Shown here: in pieces, positions 22,401-29,220 of the stretch
Layout: the number at the start of each line of letters is the position of its first letter
How positions within the stretch are numbered: the stretch's first letter is position 1
Assembly (NCBI GenBank): GCA_017449925.1
Contig: JAFSYO010000060.1
Coordinates: forward strand, 1 to 30,686
DNA length: 30,686 bases
Direction: 5' to 3'
Source: Stomatobaculum sp.
GTDB taxonomy: Bacteria; Bacillota_A; Clostridia; Lachnospirales; Lachnospiraceae
The notes under the pieces: generated by a model
Told to the model about the DNA's origin: nothing
What the model saw: the letters and a program-made list of their open reading frames with translations, nothing else
Databases searched by the model: none
Made by a program: the position numbers and the translations under genes

Positions 22401-23867
22401 GAGTATGTGCAGGCCGTTTCCTTCGGGTGCGGTCACGACGCTTATCTGACGGACGAGATCATCCGGCTGATGGACAGTATTTCCGGGAAGATCCCGCTGG
22501 TCCTGAAGCTGGATGAAAGCGATGTCCAGGGACCGCTGCGGATCCGGGTGCGCTCCTTTATCGAGACGGTGCGGATGCGGAGAAAACAGAATACAGCGCC
22601 GGAGGTGCGTGAACTGGAGGATCCCTATCCGGTAAAATTCCGGAAAAAGGACACGGAGGAGAAAGTGGTCCTGGTACCGAACACATCCCACGCTTTCTGC
22701 GAGATCCTGTCTGCTGCCTTCCGGACCCAGAATATCAAAGCCGTGCCGCTTCCCGTGGGCCACGAAGAAGCCGCGCGGAACGGAAAGAAATATGTGCACA
22801 ACGACATCTGCTTCCCGGCGCAGATCGTCATCGGGGAGATCATAAGCGCCCTGAAATCAGGAAAATACGAGATCGGGAAAGTGGGAGTCATGATGGCGAA
22901 GTACATCGGGGACTGCCGTCTGACTCACTACAGCGCTTTGCTGCGGAAGGCTCTGGACGACGCGGGATTCCGGGAAGTACCGGTGCTGACCAACGACCCG
23001 GAGGACAGCCGGAACATGCACCCGGGATACAGGATGAACCTGCGGACCCAGGCGAGGCTGGTGTTTTCCCTGCCGATGATCGACGTACTGGAGGAGCTGC
23101 TGAGGAAGACCCGCCCCTATGAACTGGAAAAGGGAAGCGCGGAACGCTGTTTCGAGCGGGCGAAGAAGGAAGTGGTGAAAGGAACAGAGATCAGCATACG
23201 GGCGGCCCGGGAAGGCTTCCGGAAGGCGATTCGGATCATGAACGGGATCCGCTGCGATTTCAGCAAAAAGAAGCCCCGGGTGCTGATCGTCGGGGAGTAC
23301 CTCCTGAATTTCCATCCGGGGGCCAACCACGAGATCGAACATTACCTGGAAAAGAACGGGTTTGAGGTGATCGAGGCCCGGATGACGGACGTGATCCGCA
23401 AGACCTATTTTTACCAGAATGCCCAGATCAAGGAATACCACATCCGGAAAAACCTCCGGGAGAAGTCCATTCTGAAAATACAGGACCATCTTTTTGATCT
23501 TGCCCAGGATATGACAGATGCCATTGCAAAGATGAGTCCTCTGTACAAGCCGGCGGCAAGACTCCAGGATATCGTTAAGGACAGCGACCCCATCATCCAC
23601 CATACCTTTGACGCGGGAGAGGGCGTCCTGATCCCCGGCGAGATCCTGCACCACGCGAAGGAAGGCTGCAGGAACTTCATCATTCTCCAGCCCTTCGGCT
23701 GCCTGCCGAACCATGTAGTGGGACGCGGAATAGCGAAAAAGCTGAAGGAACTTTATCCGGACGCGCACATCCTGCCGCTGGATTACGACCCGGATGTCAG
23801 CACTGCGAACATTGAGAACCGCCTGCAGATGCTGATCATGAACGGGAAGATGGCGCTGCAGGGCTGA
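19482..23867 (+). CDS. Large fused 2-hydroxyacyl-CoA dehydratase activase-related protein
   Basis: A 1461-residue protein. Two ASKHA ATPase domains lie in series, GIDVGSTTTK near residue 13 and GIDCGSTTTK near 344, each with GGQD and a Cys that in HgdC-type activases binds the bridging [4Fe-4S] cluster (C139 in GSCAGG, C469/C473 in ACSSGCG; second Cys in GRCGVF and SRCTVF). A Cys/His patch (CPFCGNHC, near 636) follows, then a region like the dehydratase HgdB/DUF2229 family with VTSDTVCFPAKL and NDICFPAQ. Such proteins couple ATP hydrolysis to low-potential electron transfer. Start: ATG at 19482 has GGAAG 11 nt before it; a GTG 12 nt earlier and an ATG 9 nt later are alternatives. No HgdAB genes are nearby. 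Confidence 0.92.
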   Translation: MGEMNLTDRFRLGIDVGSTTTKIAALPEGSGRAVYIDYRRHHAEQRKSVIRALQEFARKYPEAEVSLVLTGSGAKLMADAADVPFIQEVVANSLALREYYGTVGTAIELGGQDAKILFFRKEEASGETVVDDMRMNGSCAGGTGAFIDEVASILKVPVEEFNACAEKGTTVYDISGRCGVFAKTDIQPLLNQGVSKNDLALSAFHAIAKQSIGGLAQGLDIRPPVAFEGGPLTFHPALIRVFAERLALQPEDIIVPDHPEMMIACGAALSLDSLFSDRCKWVTPGELVRLLENCPETVPEGEERLSRPFFENEAEREEFFREHPSEELQPAEYLPGQKVRAYLGIDCGSTTTKFVLMEEDGKLIDSYYGPNEGDPLKVLRQGLIAARDRCRSAGASLEIIAAGSTGYGELLTAKAFSTEYHMVETVAHMKAASKYAEQVSFILDIGGQDMKAIWVSKGIVTNIVVNEACSSGCGSFLENFARTLKIPVHEIAEEAFRSEAPAALGSRCTVFMNSSIITEQRNGRQPRDIMAGLCRSIIENVFTKVIRVSNIISLGDHIVVQGGTFKNDAVLRAMEQYLGKKVTRAPYPGLMGAIGAALLTKEQTEEALEKGTFRKTFIGLDALDRFFYTQEPNLVCPFCGNHCRRTVVRFPNGNTWVTNNRCERGEILGDPKDQSVRQQLAAAESKRKSVPDLFELRQKLLFQEYAIRKCAPERDTVIGLPRVLFNWEYMPFWTTFWRSLGFKVKISPESSRKLYESGLHAVTSDTVCFPAKLVHGHLRALRDMKVDRIFMPSVTAVQSENRAATSESMCAVVKGYPIVIRNSDNPAGKWGIPFDAPLFHWHKREDMHRQLKEYMKQEFGISEKTCEEAILQAERAMESFRMRLVREGKKALDQAAENGGYAVVLASRPYQNDALVNHGLSRMFTSMGIPVLTADSLPGVNDVDLSRSRLDIVNNFHARMLGAAVLAAEDPRLEYVQAVSFGCGHDAYLTDEIIRLMDSISGKIPLVLKLDESDVQGPLRIRVRSFIETVRMRRKQNTAPEVRELEDPYPVKFRKKDTEEKVVLVPNTSHAFCEILSAAFRTQNIKAVPLPVGHEEAARNGKKYVHNDICFPAQIVIGEIISALKSGKYEIGKVGVMMAKYIGDCRLTHYSALLRKALDDAGFREVPVLTNDPEDSRNMHPGYRMNLRTQARLVFSLPMIDVLEELLRKTRPYELEKGSAERCFERAKKEVVKGTEISIRAAREGFRKAIRIMNGIRCDFSKKKPRVLIVGEYLLNFHPGANHEIEHYLEKNGFEVIEARMTDVIRKTYFYQNAQIKEYHIRKNLREKSILKIQDHLFDLAQDMTDAIAKMSPLYKPAARLQDIVKDSDPIIHHTFDAGEGVLIPGEILHHAKEGCRNFIILQPFGCLPNHVVGRGIAKKLKELYPDAHILPLDYDPDVSTANIENRLQMLIMNGKMALQG

Positions 23868-23914
23868 AGCGGACGATGCAGAGATGAAGCGGACACTGCA
23901 GGGCTGAAGCGTTC
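23855..23914. repeat. Three tandem 20-bp units spanning the activase stop codon
   Basis: Units start at 23855, 23875 and 23895 and share TGCAG(G/A)G(C/A)TGAAGCG with a few changes. The first unit contains the last codons and the TGA of the activase gene, so the coding end itself has been copied into the untranslated region. Confidence 0.85.
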
Positions 23915-23935
23915 GCCGGATGACGGCAGCAGTAT

Positions 23936-23962
23936 CACTCTTCAGAAGAGTGGGCGTTTTTT
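23936..23962 (+). terminator. Terminator of the activase gene
   Basis: A 7-bp stem (CACTCTT/AAGAGTG, 23936-23942 with 23946-23952) is followed by GGCG and TTTTTT. The stem is short. Its end merges into the first copy of the four-copy repeat, and the inner hairpin of that array (24045-24132, then TTTTTT) is a second, stronger candidate. Confidence 0.6.
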
Positions 23963-24225
23963 AGAAGTTTTAAAAAATCCGTACCCCTTGGTCTTAGAAA
24001 AATCAAGACTTTTTGATGTTTTCAATTGAATTAGAACTATGATTGGGCGTTTTTAAGGGCTTTTCAAAAATTCGCACCCCATATTTTCGAAAAAAAAGGG
24101 TGCTGATTTTCAGAAAAGGCCAAAAAACGCCCTTTTTTCTTTTCTGGAGCCGTAAAATGACTGAAAAAAGCACTTAAAACAGATGAAAAGGGGTACGGAT
24201 TTTGAAAAAAGCCGAATAAACGCCC
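23952..24225. repeat. Nested inverted-repeat array: four copies of a ~36-bp motif
   Basis: Copies 1 (23952-23989) and 2 (24045-24080) read forward; copies 3 (24098-24132) and 4 (24188-24225) are reverse complements. The common pattern is GGGCGTTTTT, a variable middle ending in CTTTT or GTTTT, then AAAAAT, a CG-containing spacer and ACCCC. Copy 1 pairs best with copy 4 (both end ATCCGTACCCCTT) and copy 2 with copy 3, making a hairpin inside a hairpin. The inner pair is separated by 17 nt and followed by a T-run. No gene is evident in 23868-24352, which is distinctly more AT-rich than the surrounding genes. Confidence 0.88.
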
Positions 24226-24273
24226 GCCTTGCCCGCGGATAACGAATAAACGCCCGGCTTGCCCGCGGATAGA
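24214..24273. repeat. Two tandem 30-bp direct repeats
   Basis: Units 24214-24243 and 24244-24273 begin GAATAAACGCCCG and end TTGCCCGCGGATA, differing at one inner base and at the last base. The first unit overlaps the end of copy 4 of the inverted-repeat array, so the array's terminal 12 bp were duplicated along with flanking DNA. Confidence 0.93.
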
Positions 24274-24280
24274 TCAATCG

Positions 24281-24309
24281 TTGCTTCTTCCGGAGTTTTA
24301 TCTTACACT
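24281..24309 (+). promoter_or_regulatory. Promoter of the FKBP fusion/queT genes
   Basis: TTGCTT (24281-24286) and TACACT (24304-24309) are separated by 17 nt, about 44 nt upstream of the start codon. The hexamers are moderate matches. Confidence 0.45.
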
Positions 24310-24352
24310 ATAGGGAAATGCGCATCATGCAGAAAATACAGGAGAGTCAAAA

Positions 24353-25240
24353 ATGAAAATTGCAGCTACATATGAAAACGGAAATATCTTCCAGCATTTC
24401 GGAAGGACAGAACAGTTCAAGGTCTATGAGGTCGAGGACGGCAAGGTGGTCTCCAGCCAGGTAATCGGCAATGACGGTCTGGGCCACGGCGCCCTGGCAG
24501 GGCTTCTGGCGGATCAGGCCATCGACGTGCTGATCTGCGGCGGCCTCGGCGGCGGAGCCCAGAGCGCGCTGGAGAGCGCCGGCGTGAAAGTGGTGGCGGG
24601 AGCTGCCGGAAACGCTGACGAGGCAGTGGAAGCCTACTTAAGGGGCGAGCTTGTCTCCACCGGAGCGAACTGCGACCACCACCACGGTGAAGACCACGAG
24701 TGCGGCGATCACGGCTGCGGCGACAACGGCTGCGGACACCACGATGGTGATGAGGGAGAGGGCTGCTGCGGCGGCGGAAGCGGGTGCTGCGGCGGAATGC
24801 AGCTTCGTTTCCAGGGTCCCAACGCCGGAAAGACGGTCCGCGTGCACTACGAAGGAACTCTGAACGACGGCAGCAAGTTCGATTCTTCCTATGACCGCGG
24901 AGAACCTCTGGAGTTCATCTGCGGCGCAGGAATGATGATCGAAGGCTTCGACGCCGCTGTGGTGGACATGGAGGTCGGTGAGGTGAGGAACATCCATCTC
25001 ATGCCGGAGCAGGCCTACGGCCAGCCGGATCCCGCCGCCATCTTCACGATCAACTGCAGCCAGATGCCCGGCTCCGAGGAACTGAATGTCGGAGAGCGCA
25101 TCCACATCTCCAACGGCTTCGGCGCTCCCTTCCCGGTGGTCGTAAAGGCCAAGGACGGAGAGACCATCACCTTCGACGCGAACCATGAGATGGCAGGCAA
25201 AGAGCTGAACTTCAAGGTCGAGCTGGTGGAGATCCTGTAA
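24353..25240 (+). CDS. Fusion of NifX-like domain, His/Cys-rich metal-binding linker and FKBP-type peptidyl-prolyl isomerase
   Basis: A 295-residue cytosolic protein. Residues 1-103 match the dinitrogenase iron-molybdenum cofactor (NifX/NafY) fold, with MKIAATYENGNIFQHFG at the start and DVLICGGLGGGAQ in the middle. Residues 107-148 contain 8 Cys and 7 His among Gly and Asp, a probable metal store. Residues about 150-295 are an SlyD-like FKBP domain with VHYEGTLNDGSKFDSS, a long insert-in-flap region and a C-terminal ITFDANHEMAGKEL. It may handle a metal (nickel, zinc or iron) while assisting folding. AGGAGA precedes the ATG. Coupled to queT by a 2-nt gap. Confidence 0.88.
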   Translation: MKIAATYENGNIFQHFGRTEQFKVYEVEDGKVVSSQVIGNDGLGHGALAGLLADQAIDVLICGGLGGGAQSALESAGVKVVAGAAGNADEAVEAYLRGELVSTGANCDHHHGEDHECGDHGCGDNGCGHHDGDEGEGCCGGGSGCCGGMQLRFQGPNAGKTVRVHYEGTLNDGSKFDSSYDRGEPLEFICGAGMMIEGFDAAVVDMEVGEVRNIHLMPEQAYGQPDPAAIFTINCSQMPGSEELNVGERIHISNGFGAPFPVVVKAKDGETITFDANHEMAGKELNFKVELVEIL

Positions 25241-25242
25241 AC

Positions 25243-25746
25243 ATGCAGGATCGCGATAACATCAGAGAGACAAGTTACCAGATAGCTGCGGGGGCGGTCA
25301 TCGCCGCGATCTACGCGGCCCTGACTTTTCTCACGGCGCCCATAAGCTTCGGCGCGATCCAGTTCCGGGTCTCCGAAGCGTTCTGTATCCTGCCGGTCTT
25401 TTCCGCGGCAGCAGTCCCGGGCGTGACGGTCGGATGCTTCCTGGCAAACTTTCTGTCGGGGGCCGCGCCCATGGATGTCGTCTTCGGTTCCTTCGCCACT
25501 CTTCTGGGCGCCGTCGGGACCCGGAAGCTGAAAAACGCGGGAGCCCTGGCAGCGGTCCCGCCGATTCTTTCCAATGCGCTGATCATCCCCTTTGTGCTTC
25601 GATACGCCTACGGCGTCCCGGAGCTTATCCCTTTTATGATGCTCACAGTCGGTCTGGGGGAGGTCGTTTCCGTCGGCTTCCTGGGGAATCTTCTCCGCAT
25701 CGCCCTGATCAGAACAGGAGCGGAAAGTCTTTTCAGCGGGTCATGA
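25243..25746 (+). CDS. queT: QueT family transporter (queuosine precursor uptake)
   Basis: A 167-residue membrane protein with about five spans. The features FGAIQFRVSEAFCILPVF and GVTVGCFLANFLSG are characteristic of the QueT family, whose members act as substrate-binding S components for preQ1 or a related queuosine precursor with an ECF energy module. Many relatives are preceded by a preQ1 riboswitch; here the gene starts 2 nt after the FKBP fusion, with its GGAGAT site inside that gene, so it shares the fusion's transcript. No energy-coupling genes are nearby; a shared module elsewhere is assumed. Confidence 0.9.
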   Translation: MQDRDNIRETSYQIAAGAVIAAIYAALTFLTAPISFGAIQFRVSEAFCILPVFSAAAVPGVTVGCFLANFLSGAAPMDVVFGSFATLLGAVGTRKLKNAGALAAVPPILSNALIIPFVLRYAYGVPELIPFMMLTVGLGEVVSVGFLGNLLRIALIRTGAESLFSGS

Positions 25747-25770
25747 GAAAACAGTTGGGGGAGAGACATC

Positions 25771-26580
25771 ATGAGAAAGATCAGGACAGTGCTGGCTGCA
25801 GCGGTCATTGCTTCACTTTGCGGCTGCGGGATCGGGGGAAAGCCTTCGTCACAGCCTGAGGAAACGAAGGCAGCTGAGACCCGGGAGACCCGGGCGGAAA
25901 CTGTAACGGAGACAGAAACGCAGCCGGCGGCGGAAACGGAGCCTGAGACAGAAGAGCAGGCGGAGACGGAACCTGAGCCGGAGACCGCCGCAGAGAGCGT
26001 GACTGAGGACGCGTTTTATATCCGGGAACTGGATGAAGCCCTGATGGAGCGGATCCGGGGCAAGTCCTTCAAGGAGAACTGTACTACTTCTCCGGAGGAG
26101 CTCCGTTATCTCCATGTGCTGCATAAGGATCTGGAAGGAAATGTGAAAGAAGGGGAGATGATCTGCAATGTGCAGATCGCGGAGGATGTTCTTGAGATAT
26201 TGAGAGAACTGTACGAAAACAGCTATCCGATCGAAAAGATCCGCCTGGTGGACGAATACAACGCGGAGGATGAAGCCTCCATGGCGGACAACAACTCCTC
26301 CGGCTTTAATTTCCGCTTTATTTCCTACACCACAAAGGTGTCAAAGCACGGATACGGTCTCGCTGTGGACATCAACCCGCTCTATAATCCCTACACAAAG
26401 ATGGTGAAGGGGGAGCGGTCCGTGGAGCCTGCGAACGGCTGGCCCTATCTTGACAGGGACAAGGACTTTCCGTACAAGATCACCCGGGACGACCTGTGCT
26501 GCCAGCTGTTCCTTTCCCACGGGTTCACCTGGGGCGGGGACTGGAAGAACAGCAAGGACTACCAGCATTTTGAAAAATAG
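25771..26580 (+). CDS. D-alanyl-D-alanine carboxypeptidase-like lipoprotein (VanY/M15 family)
   Basis: A 269-residue exported protein. The signal segment ends in a lipobox-like LCGC (Cys19). Residues about 22-78 are a Glu/Thr/Pro-rich spacer, likely crossing the wall. The M15 domain (about 82-269) contains HGYGLAVDINP, with H193 and D200 as zinc ligands, and WGGDW...DYQHFE, with H266 as the third. Such enzymes trim the terminal D-Ala of peptidoglycan stems or other wall peptides. No vancomycin-resistance genes are near. GGGGAGAG precedes the ATG, and it lies 24 nt after queT. Confidence 0.9.
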   Translation: MRKIRTVLAAAVIASLCGCGIGGKPSSQPEETKAAETRETRAETVTETETQPAAETEPETEEQAETEPEPETAAESVTEDAFYIRELDEALMERIRGKSFKENCTTSPEELRYLHVLHKDLEGNVKEGEMICNVQIAEDVLEILRELYENSYPIEKIRLVDEYNAEDEASMADNNSSGFNFRFISYTTKVSKHGYGLAVDINPLYNPYTKMVKGERSVEPANGWPYLDRDKDFPYKITRDDLCCQLFLSHGFTWGGDWKNSKDYQHFEK

Positions 26581-26585
26581 GTACT

Positions 26586-26616
26586 AAAAAAGCCGGGCTT
26601 TCTGAGCCCGGCTTTT
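26586..26616. terminator. Bidirectional terminator between the VanY-like and unknown lipoprotein genes
   Basis: A 12-bp stem (26588-26599 with 26605-26616) ends in TTTT on the plus strand and six U residues on the minus strand, placed between two convergent genes. Confidence 0.88.
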
Positions 26617-26656
26617 CGCTGGTATTGATCAGGTTTTCCTTACGGAAAGGATAGAT

Positions 26657-27649
26657 TCAGCTGAGCAGATCGGAGATGCCGGACAACATATCCATGGATT
26701 CATCCGACGTGTTTTCTTCCGCGTTTGCCTTTACATCTTCGGGGACACTCACATCCACACCGGAGTTCAGTGCCTTCAGGTCGATGTGTAAGACAAAGTT
26801 CTGAAGCTTCAGTTCGGTGTCTTCGGAGATATTGGCTTCGGCAGCTTTGTCTTCCGGAATCACCACTTCCATGGTCACATTTTCCCCGGAGGCATGGAGT
26901 CCGCAGAGAGCCAGGCCCTTGTCATAGGTCAGGTACATTTTTCTTTCTCCGGCATCCTTGATCTTTACGTTTTCCTGGAGGCTGTTGAGGGCTTCCAGAT
27001 TTACGTCGACAATGTAGCTGCCCGTGTTCTTGTCCATATATACGCCGTTCACAGCCGCGGGATCCAGGGTCAGCTTCACCGCTTTTTTTGCTTCCTCAGG
27101 CGCCTTGATCTCGGAACGGGTCCATTTATCCACGTCTTCAGAGAGAGCGCCAGCTCCCAGAAGATCAAAGAGACCGTTTTCCGCCTTGATTTCCTTCAGC
27201 ATTGTATAGGACTCTTTTGCTGCCATGTCCGTGTAGCTGTCGGCTTTCATCTTGATATCCCCGAGGACCGGGATCCCGAACTCCCCGTCAAAATCGGTGA
27301 ACTTCGTGTTCCCCGCCTGGTCGCCGGAGACCTCGCCGCCAAACTTCAGGGTGATGGCCTTATCGTTGTCATCCCCCAGAAGTTCTTCGAGTTCCAGATC
27401 GATGGCGCCTTCTCCTTGGAAGTTCACGGTATAGTCCGTGACGTCGACATCATACTTTTTGTTGACGGCTTTGAGGAAAGCCTCGGTCTTCTTTTCGTTA
27501 AGCTTCTCCAGATTCTCAACATTCTCCGCGATCGTGGCGCTTCCCGCCATGTCAGGGCTGGCTTTGAACTGATTTCCGCAGGCGGTCATGGCCACCACTG
27601 CTGCAGCTGCAGTAACTGCCGCAGCTGCTTTCATAAGATTCCATTTCAT
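26657..27649 (-). CDS. Lipoprotein of unknown function
   Basis: A 330-residue protein with an Ala-rich signal peptide and lipobox MTAC, giving Cys24 as the lipid attachment site. The mature part alternates short beta-strand-like segments rich in Asp and Lys with helices; only the lipobox Cys is present, so no disulfides. The later segments AVNGVYMDKNTGSYIVDV and ENVTMEVVIPEDKAAE look like a repeated beta-rich fold. I do not recognise a characterised family. The start follows a GGAGG site. It is converged upon by the VanY-like gene and divergent from the HAD phosphatase gene. Confidence 0.85.
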   Translation of the reverse strand: MKWNLMKAAAAVTAAAAVVAMTACGNQFKASPDMAGSATIAENVENLEKLNEKKTEAFLKAVNKKYDVDVTDYTVNFQGEGAIDLELEELLGDDNDKAITLKFGGEVSGDQAGNTKFTDFDGEFGIPVLGDIKMKADSYTDMAAKESYTMLKEIKAENGLFDLLGAGALSEDVDKWTRSEIKAPEEAKKAVKLTLDPAAVNGVYMDKNTGSYIVDVNLEALNSLQENVKIKDAGERKMYLTYDKGLALCGLHASGENVTMEVVIPEDKAAEANISEDTELKLQNFVLHIDLKALNSGVDVSVPEDVKANAEENTSDESMDMLSGISDLLS

Positions 27650-27741
27650 TTTTTTACCTCCGTTTATAGGTTCTAATTGGCAATCGTCAGTAAATTGTAT
27701 TTTTGCTCATGAATTATCCTGTGGCTTGATTCTACCACACT

Positions 27742-27771
27742 ATAATACAGGAAATATCACATCTGCGTCAC
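27742..27771 (-). promoter_or_regulatory. Possible promoter of the unknown lipoprotein gene
   Basis: On the minus strand GTGACG (27771-27766) and TATTAT (27747-27742) are spaced by 18 nt, about 95 nt before the start codon. The plus strand also shows a TATAAT at 27741-27746 but without a matching -35 for the HAD gene. Confidence 0.4.
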
Positions 27772-27866
27772 ATCAAAGAGTTGCATTTCTGCCGGAATTC
27801 TGCAAAACTGTTTTTGTAGGAATAATACAGTGCTGACGGCACGTTCTGCCATTCGGGAGGAATCTC

Positions 27867-28694
27867 ATGGATTACAAAGTCATCGCTTTTGATATGGACG
27901 GGACGCTTCTTACACCGGACAAACGGATCTCGCCGGAGTGCATGGCCGCGATCAGGGAGGCGGAAGCCGCGGGAAAGATCGTGATCATATGCAGCGGGCG
28001 CTCTCCTTCTGAACTGCGGGAGTACATGGAGATCCTGCCGGAGGTGCACTATATCTGTTCCACTGCCGGGGCGCTGTTTTATGACGCGTGGGAAAAGCGC
28101 GTCCTGTCGATGCATCATTTTGAGCAGGCAGTCGCGGAAGAACTCATTGAGATCCTGCTTTCCTTCGGAGAGGCCGCAGTCTCCATTCTCACCGTAGGCC
28201 CCCAGGCCTATACCTCCCCGCCCCAGTGCGATCATGTGGACAGATATCTGGAGGCGGAGTTCCAGCCGTTGTTTTCGGATTACATGGTCCATGTGCCGGA
28301 TCTTCTGAAAGTCGCGCGGGAGAATCCCGGGAAAGTCCTGAAGTTCGGCTCTTATTTCCGGAGCAGGGCGGAAAAGGAAGAGGCGGCAAAAAGGATAGAG
28401 CATCTGGCGGATTATCTTGAGATCACCAGGTCCCTGGGAGAGGATATCGAATGCACGCTGAGAGGCATCAACAAGGGGACCGGCCTGCGGGATTTCAACG
28501 CCCTTTCCGGCATACCGCTTTCCGAGATCATCATGGTCGGAGACAGCGACAATGATCTCGCGGCTCTGAAGATCGCGGGACTTTCTCTTGCCATGGGAAA
28601 CGGTACGAAGGAAGTAAAGGAGATAGCTGACGCGGTACTCCCGGACAACGCCCACGACGGAGCGGCCTGGGCCATACGGAAATACCTTCTTTAA
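27867..28694 (+). CDS. Cof-type HAD-IIB family sugar or cofactor phosphatase
   Basis: A 275-residue cytosolic hydrolase. Motif I is DMDGTLLTPD, with nucleophile D9 and acid/base D11; motif II is CSGRSP; motif III is the Lys in INKGTGL; and motif IV is GDSDND. The cap domain of the IIB class lies between motifs II and III (about residues 80-195). Members dephosphorylate sugar phosphates, flavin mononucleotide or pyridoxal phosphate, and the substrate cannot be chosen from sequence. GGGAGG precedes the ATG. Confidence 0.92.
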   Translation: MDYKVIAFDMDGTLLTPDKRISPECMAAIREAEAAGKIVIICSGRSPSELREYMEILPEVHYICSTAGALFYDAWEKRVLSMHHFEQAVAEELIEILLSFGEAAVSILTVGPQAYTSPPQCDHVDRYLEAEFQPLFSDYMVHVPDLLKVARENPGKVLKFGSYFRSRAEKEEAAKRIEHLADYLEITRSLGEDIECTLRGINKGTGLRDFNALSGIPLSEIIMVGDSDNDLAALKIAGLSLAMGNGTKEVKEIADAVLPDNAHDGAAWAIRKYLL

Positions 28695-28779
28695 GAAATC
28701 ACCCGATGAACTGTTGATTTTCTGATATTGACTATTTCACGCAGGAGCACCGTTTTTTACTGAAAAGTATCTTTTAGCC

Positions 28780-28810
28780 TTGATTAACAAGGGGGCAGGA
28801 CTGATATAAT
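28780..28810 (+). promoter_or_regulatory. Promoter of the DUF6110-like/P-type ATPase genes
   Basis: A consensus TATAAT (28805-28810) is preceded by TTGATT (28780-28785, 19-nt spacer) or by TTAACA (28784-28789, 15-nt spacer). Neither spacing is ideal, which fits a promoter needing a regulator. Confidence 0.5.
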
Positions 28811-28829
28811 CTGAATAGACACAGGCGGA

Positions 28830-28841
28830 GCGGATATCCGC
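28830..28841. promoter_or_regulatory. Perfect 12-bp palindrome in the DUF6110/ATPase leader
   Basis: GCGGATATCCGC reads the same on both strands and begins about 20 nt after the -10 element, in the early transcribed region. It could be an operator for a repressor or a small RNA hairpin; no regulator gene is beside it. Confidence 0.4.
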
Positions 28842-28915
28842 CGCTGTATTACTGCGAAAAAAGTGTCTGATGAAAGAAATGCCGGGAGCTGTTTGACCGG
28901 AGAAGGAGAATACAG

Positions 28916-29176
28916 ATGTTTGGATTTGGAATGAAGAAACTTGTGGCATTCGCGGGCGGCGTGCTGTTCGGAACAGCAGGAATCAAGATTCTTTCAAGTA
29001 AAGACGCGAAGAAGGTCTATACGGAGGCGACAGCCGCGGCGCTCCGGGCGAAGGACTGTGTCATGGAGACGGCGGACCGTATCCGTGAAAACGCGGATGA
29101 TATTCTGGCGGACGCAAAGGAGATCAACGAAAAACGGGCAGCGGAAGAAGAGGCAGAGATCGAAGATAAAGCATAA
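28916..29176 (+). CDS. Small DUF6110-like membrane-associated protein
   Basis: An 86-residue protein. Residues 7-27 form a hydrophobic, Gly-rich segment (LVAFAGGVLFGTAGIKIL) likely to insert in the membrane; the rest is a charged amphipathic helix (from SSKDAKKVY to the acidic end). Proteins of this type commonly precede metal-transporting P-type ATPases in clostridia, where they may act as accessory subunits, though no function is established. A GGAGAAG site precedes the ATG. It is 90 nt before the ATPase start, with a partial terminator between. Confidence 0.75.
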   Translation: MFGFGMKKLVAFAGGVLFGTAGIKILSSKDAKKVYTEATAAALRAKDCVMETADRIRENADDILADAKEINEKRAAEEEAEIEDKA

Positions 29177-29187
29177 GAAGGCTGAGG

Positions 29188-29220
29188 AAAGAAAGCTGCC
29201 GGCGGGCAGCTTTCTTTATT
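29188..29220 (+). terminator. Hairpin terminator (possibly partial) between the DUF6110-like and ATPase genes
   Basis: A 13-bp stem (29188-29200 with 29205-29217) around GGCG ends in CTTTCTTTATT. The U-run is broken, so readthrough into the ATPase gene is likely; it may set a higher level of the small protein. Confidence 0.65.

Noticed and set aside
23990..24044. Weak GTCTT/AAGAC hairpin with TTTTT between array copies 1 and 2
   Set aside because: The stem is only 5 bp with a 9-nt loop, so it is not convincing as a separate terminator.
24214..24273. 30-bp direct repeats considered as CRISPR repeats
   Set aside because: The two units abut with no spacer, and no cas genes are present.
25771..26580. 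VanY-like gene considered as part of a vancomycin-resistance cluster
   Set aside because: No vanH, vanA/B, vanX or vanRS genes are nearby; M15 lipoproteins are common in Firmicutes.
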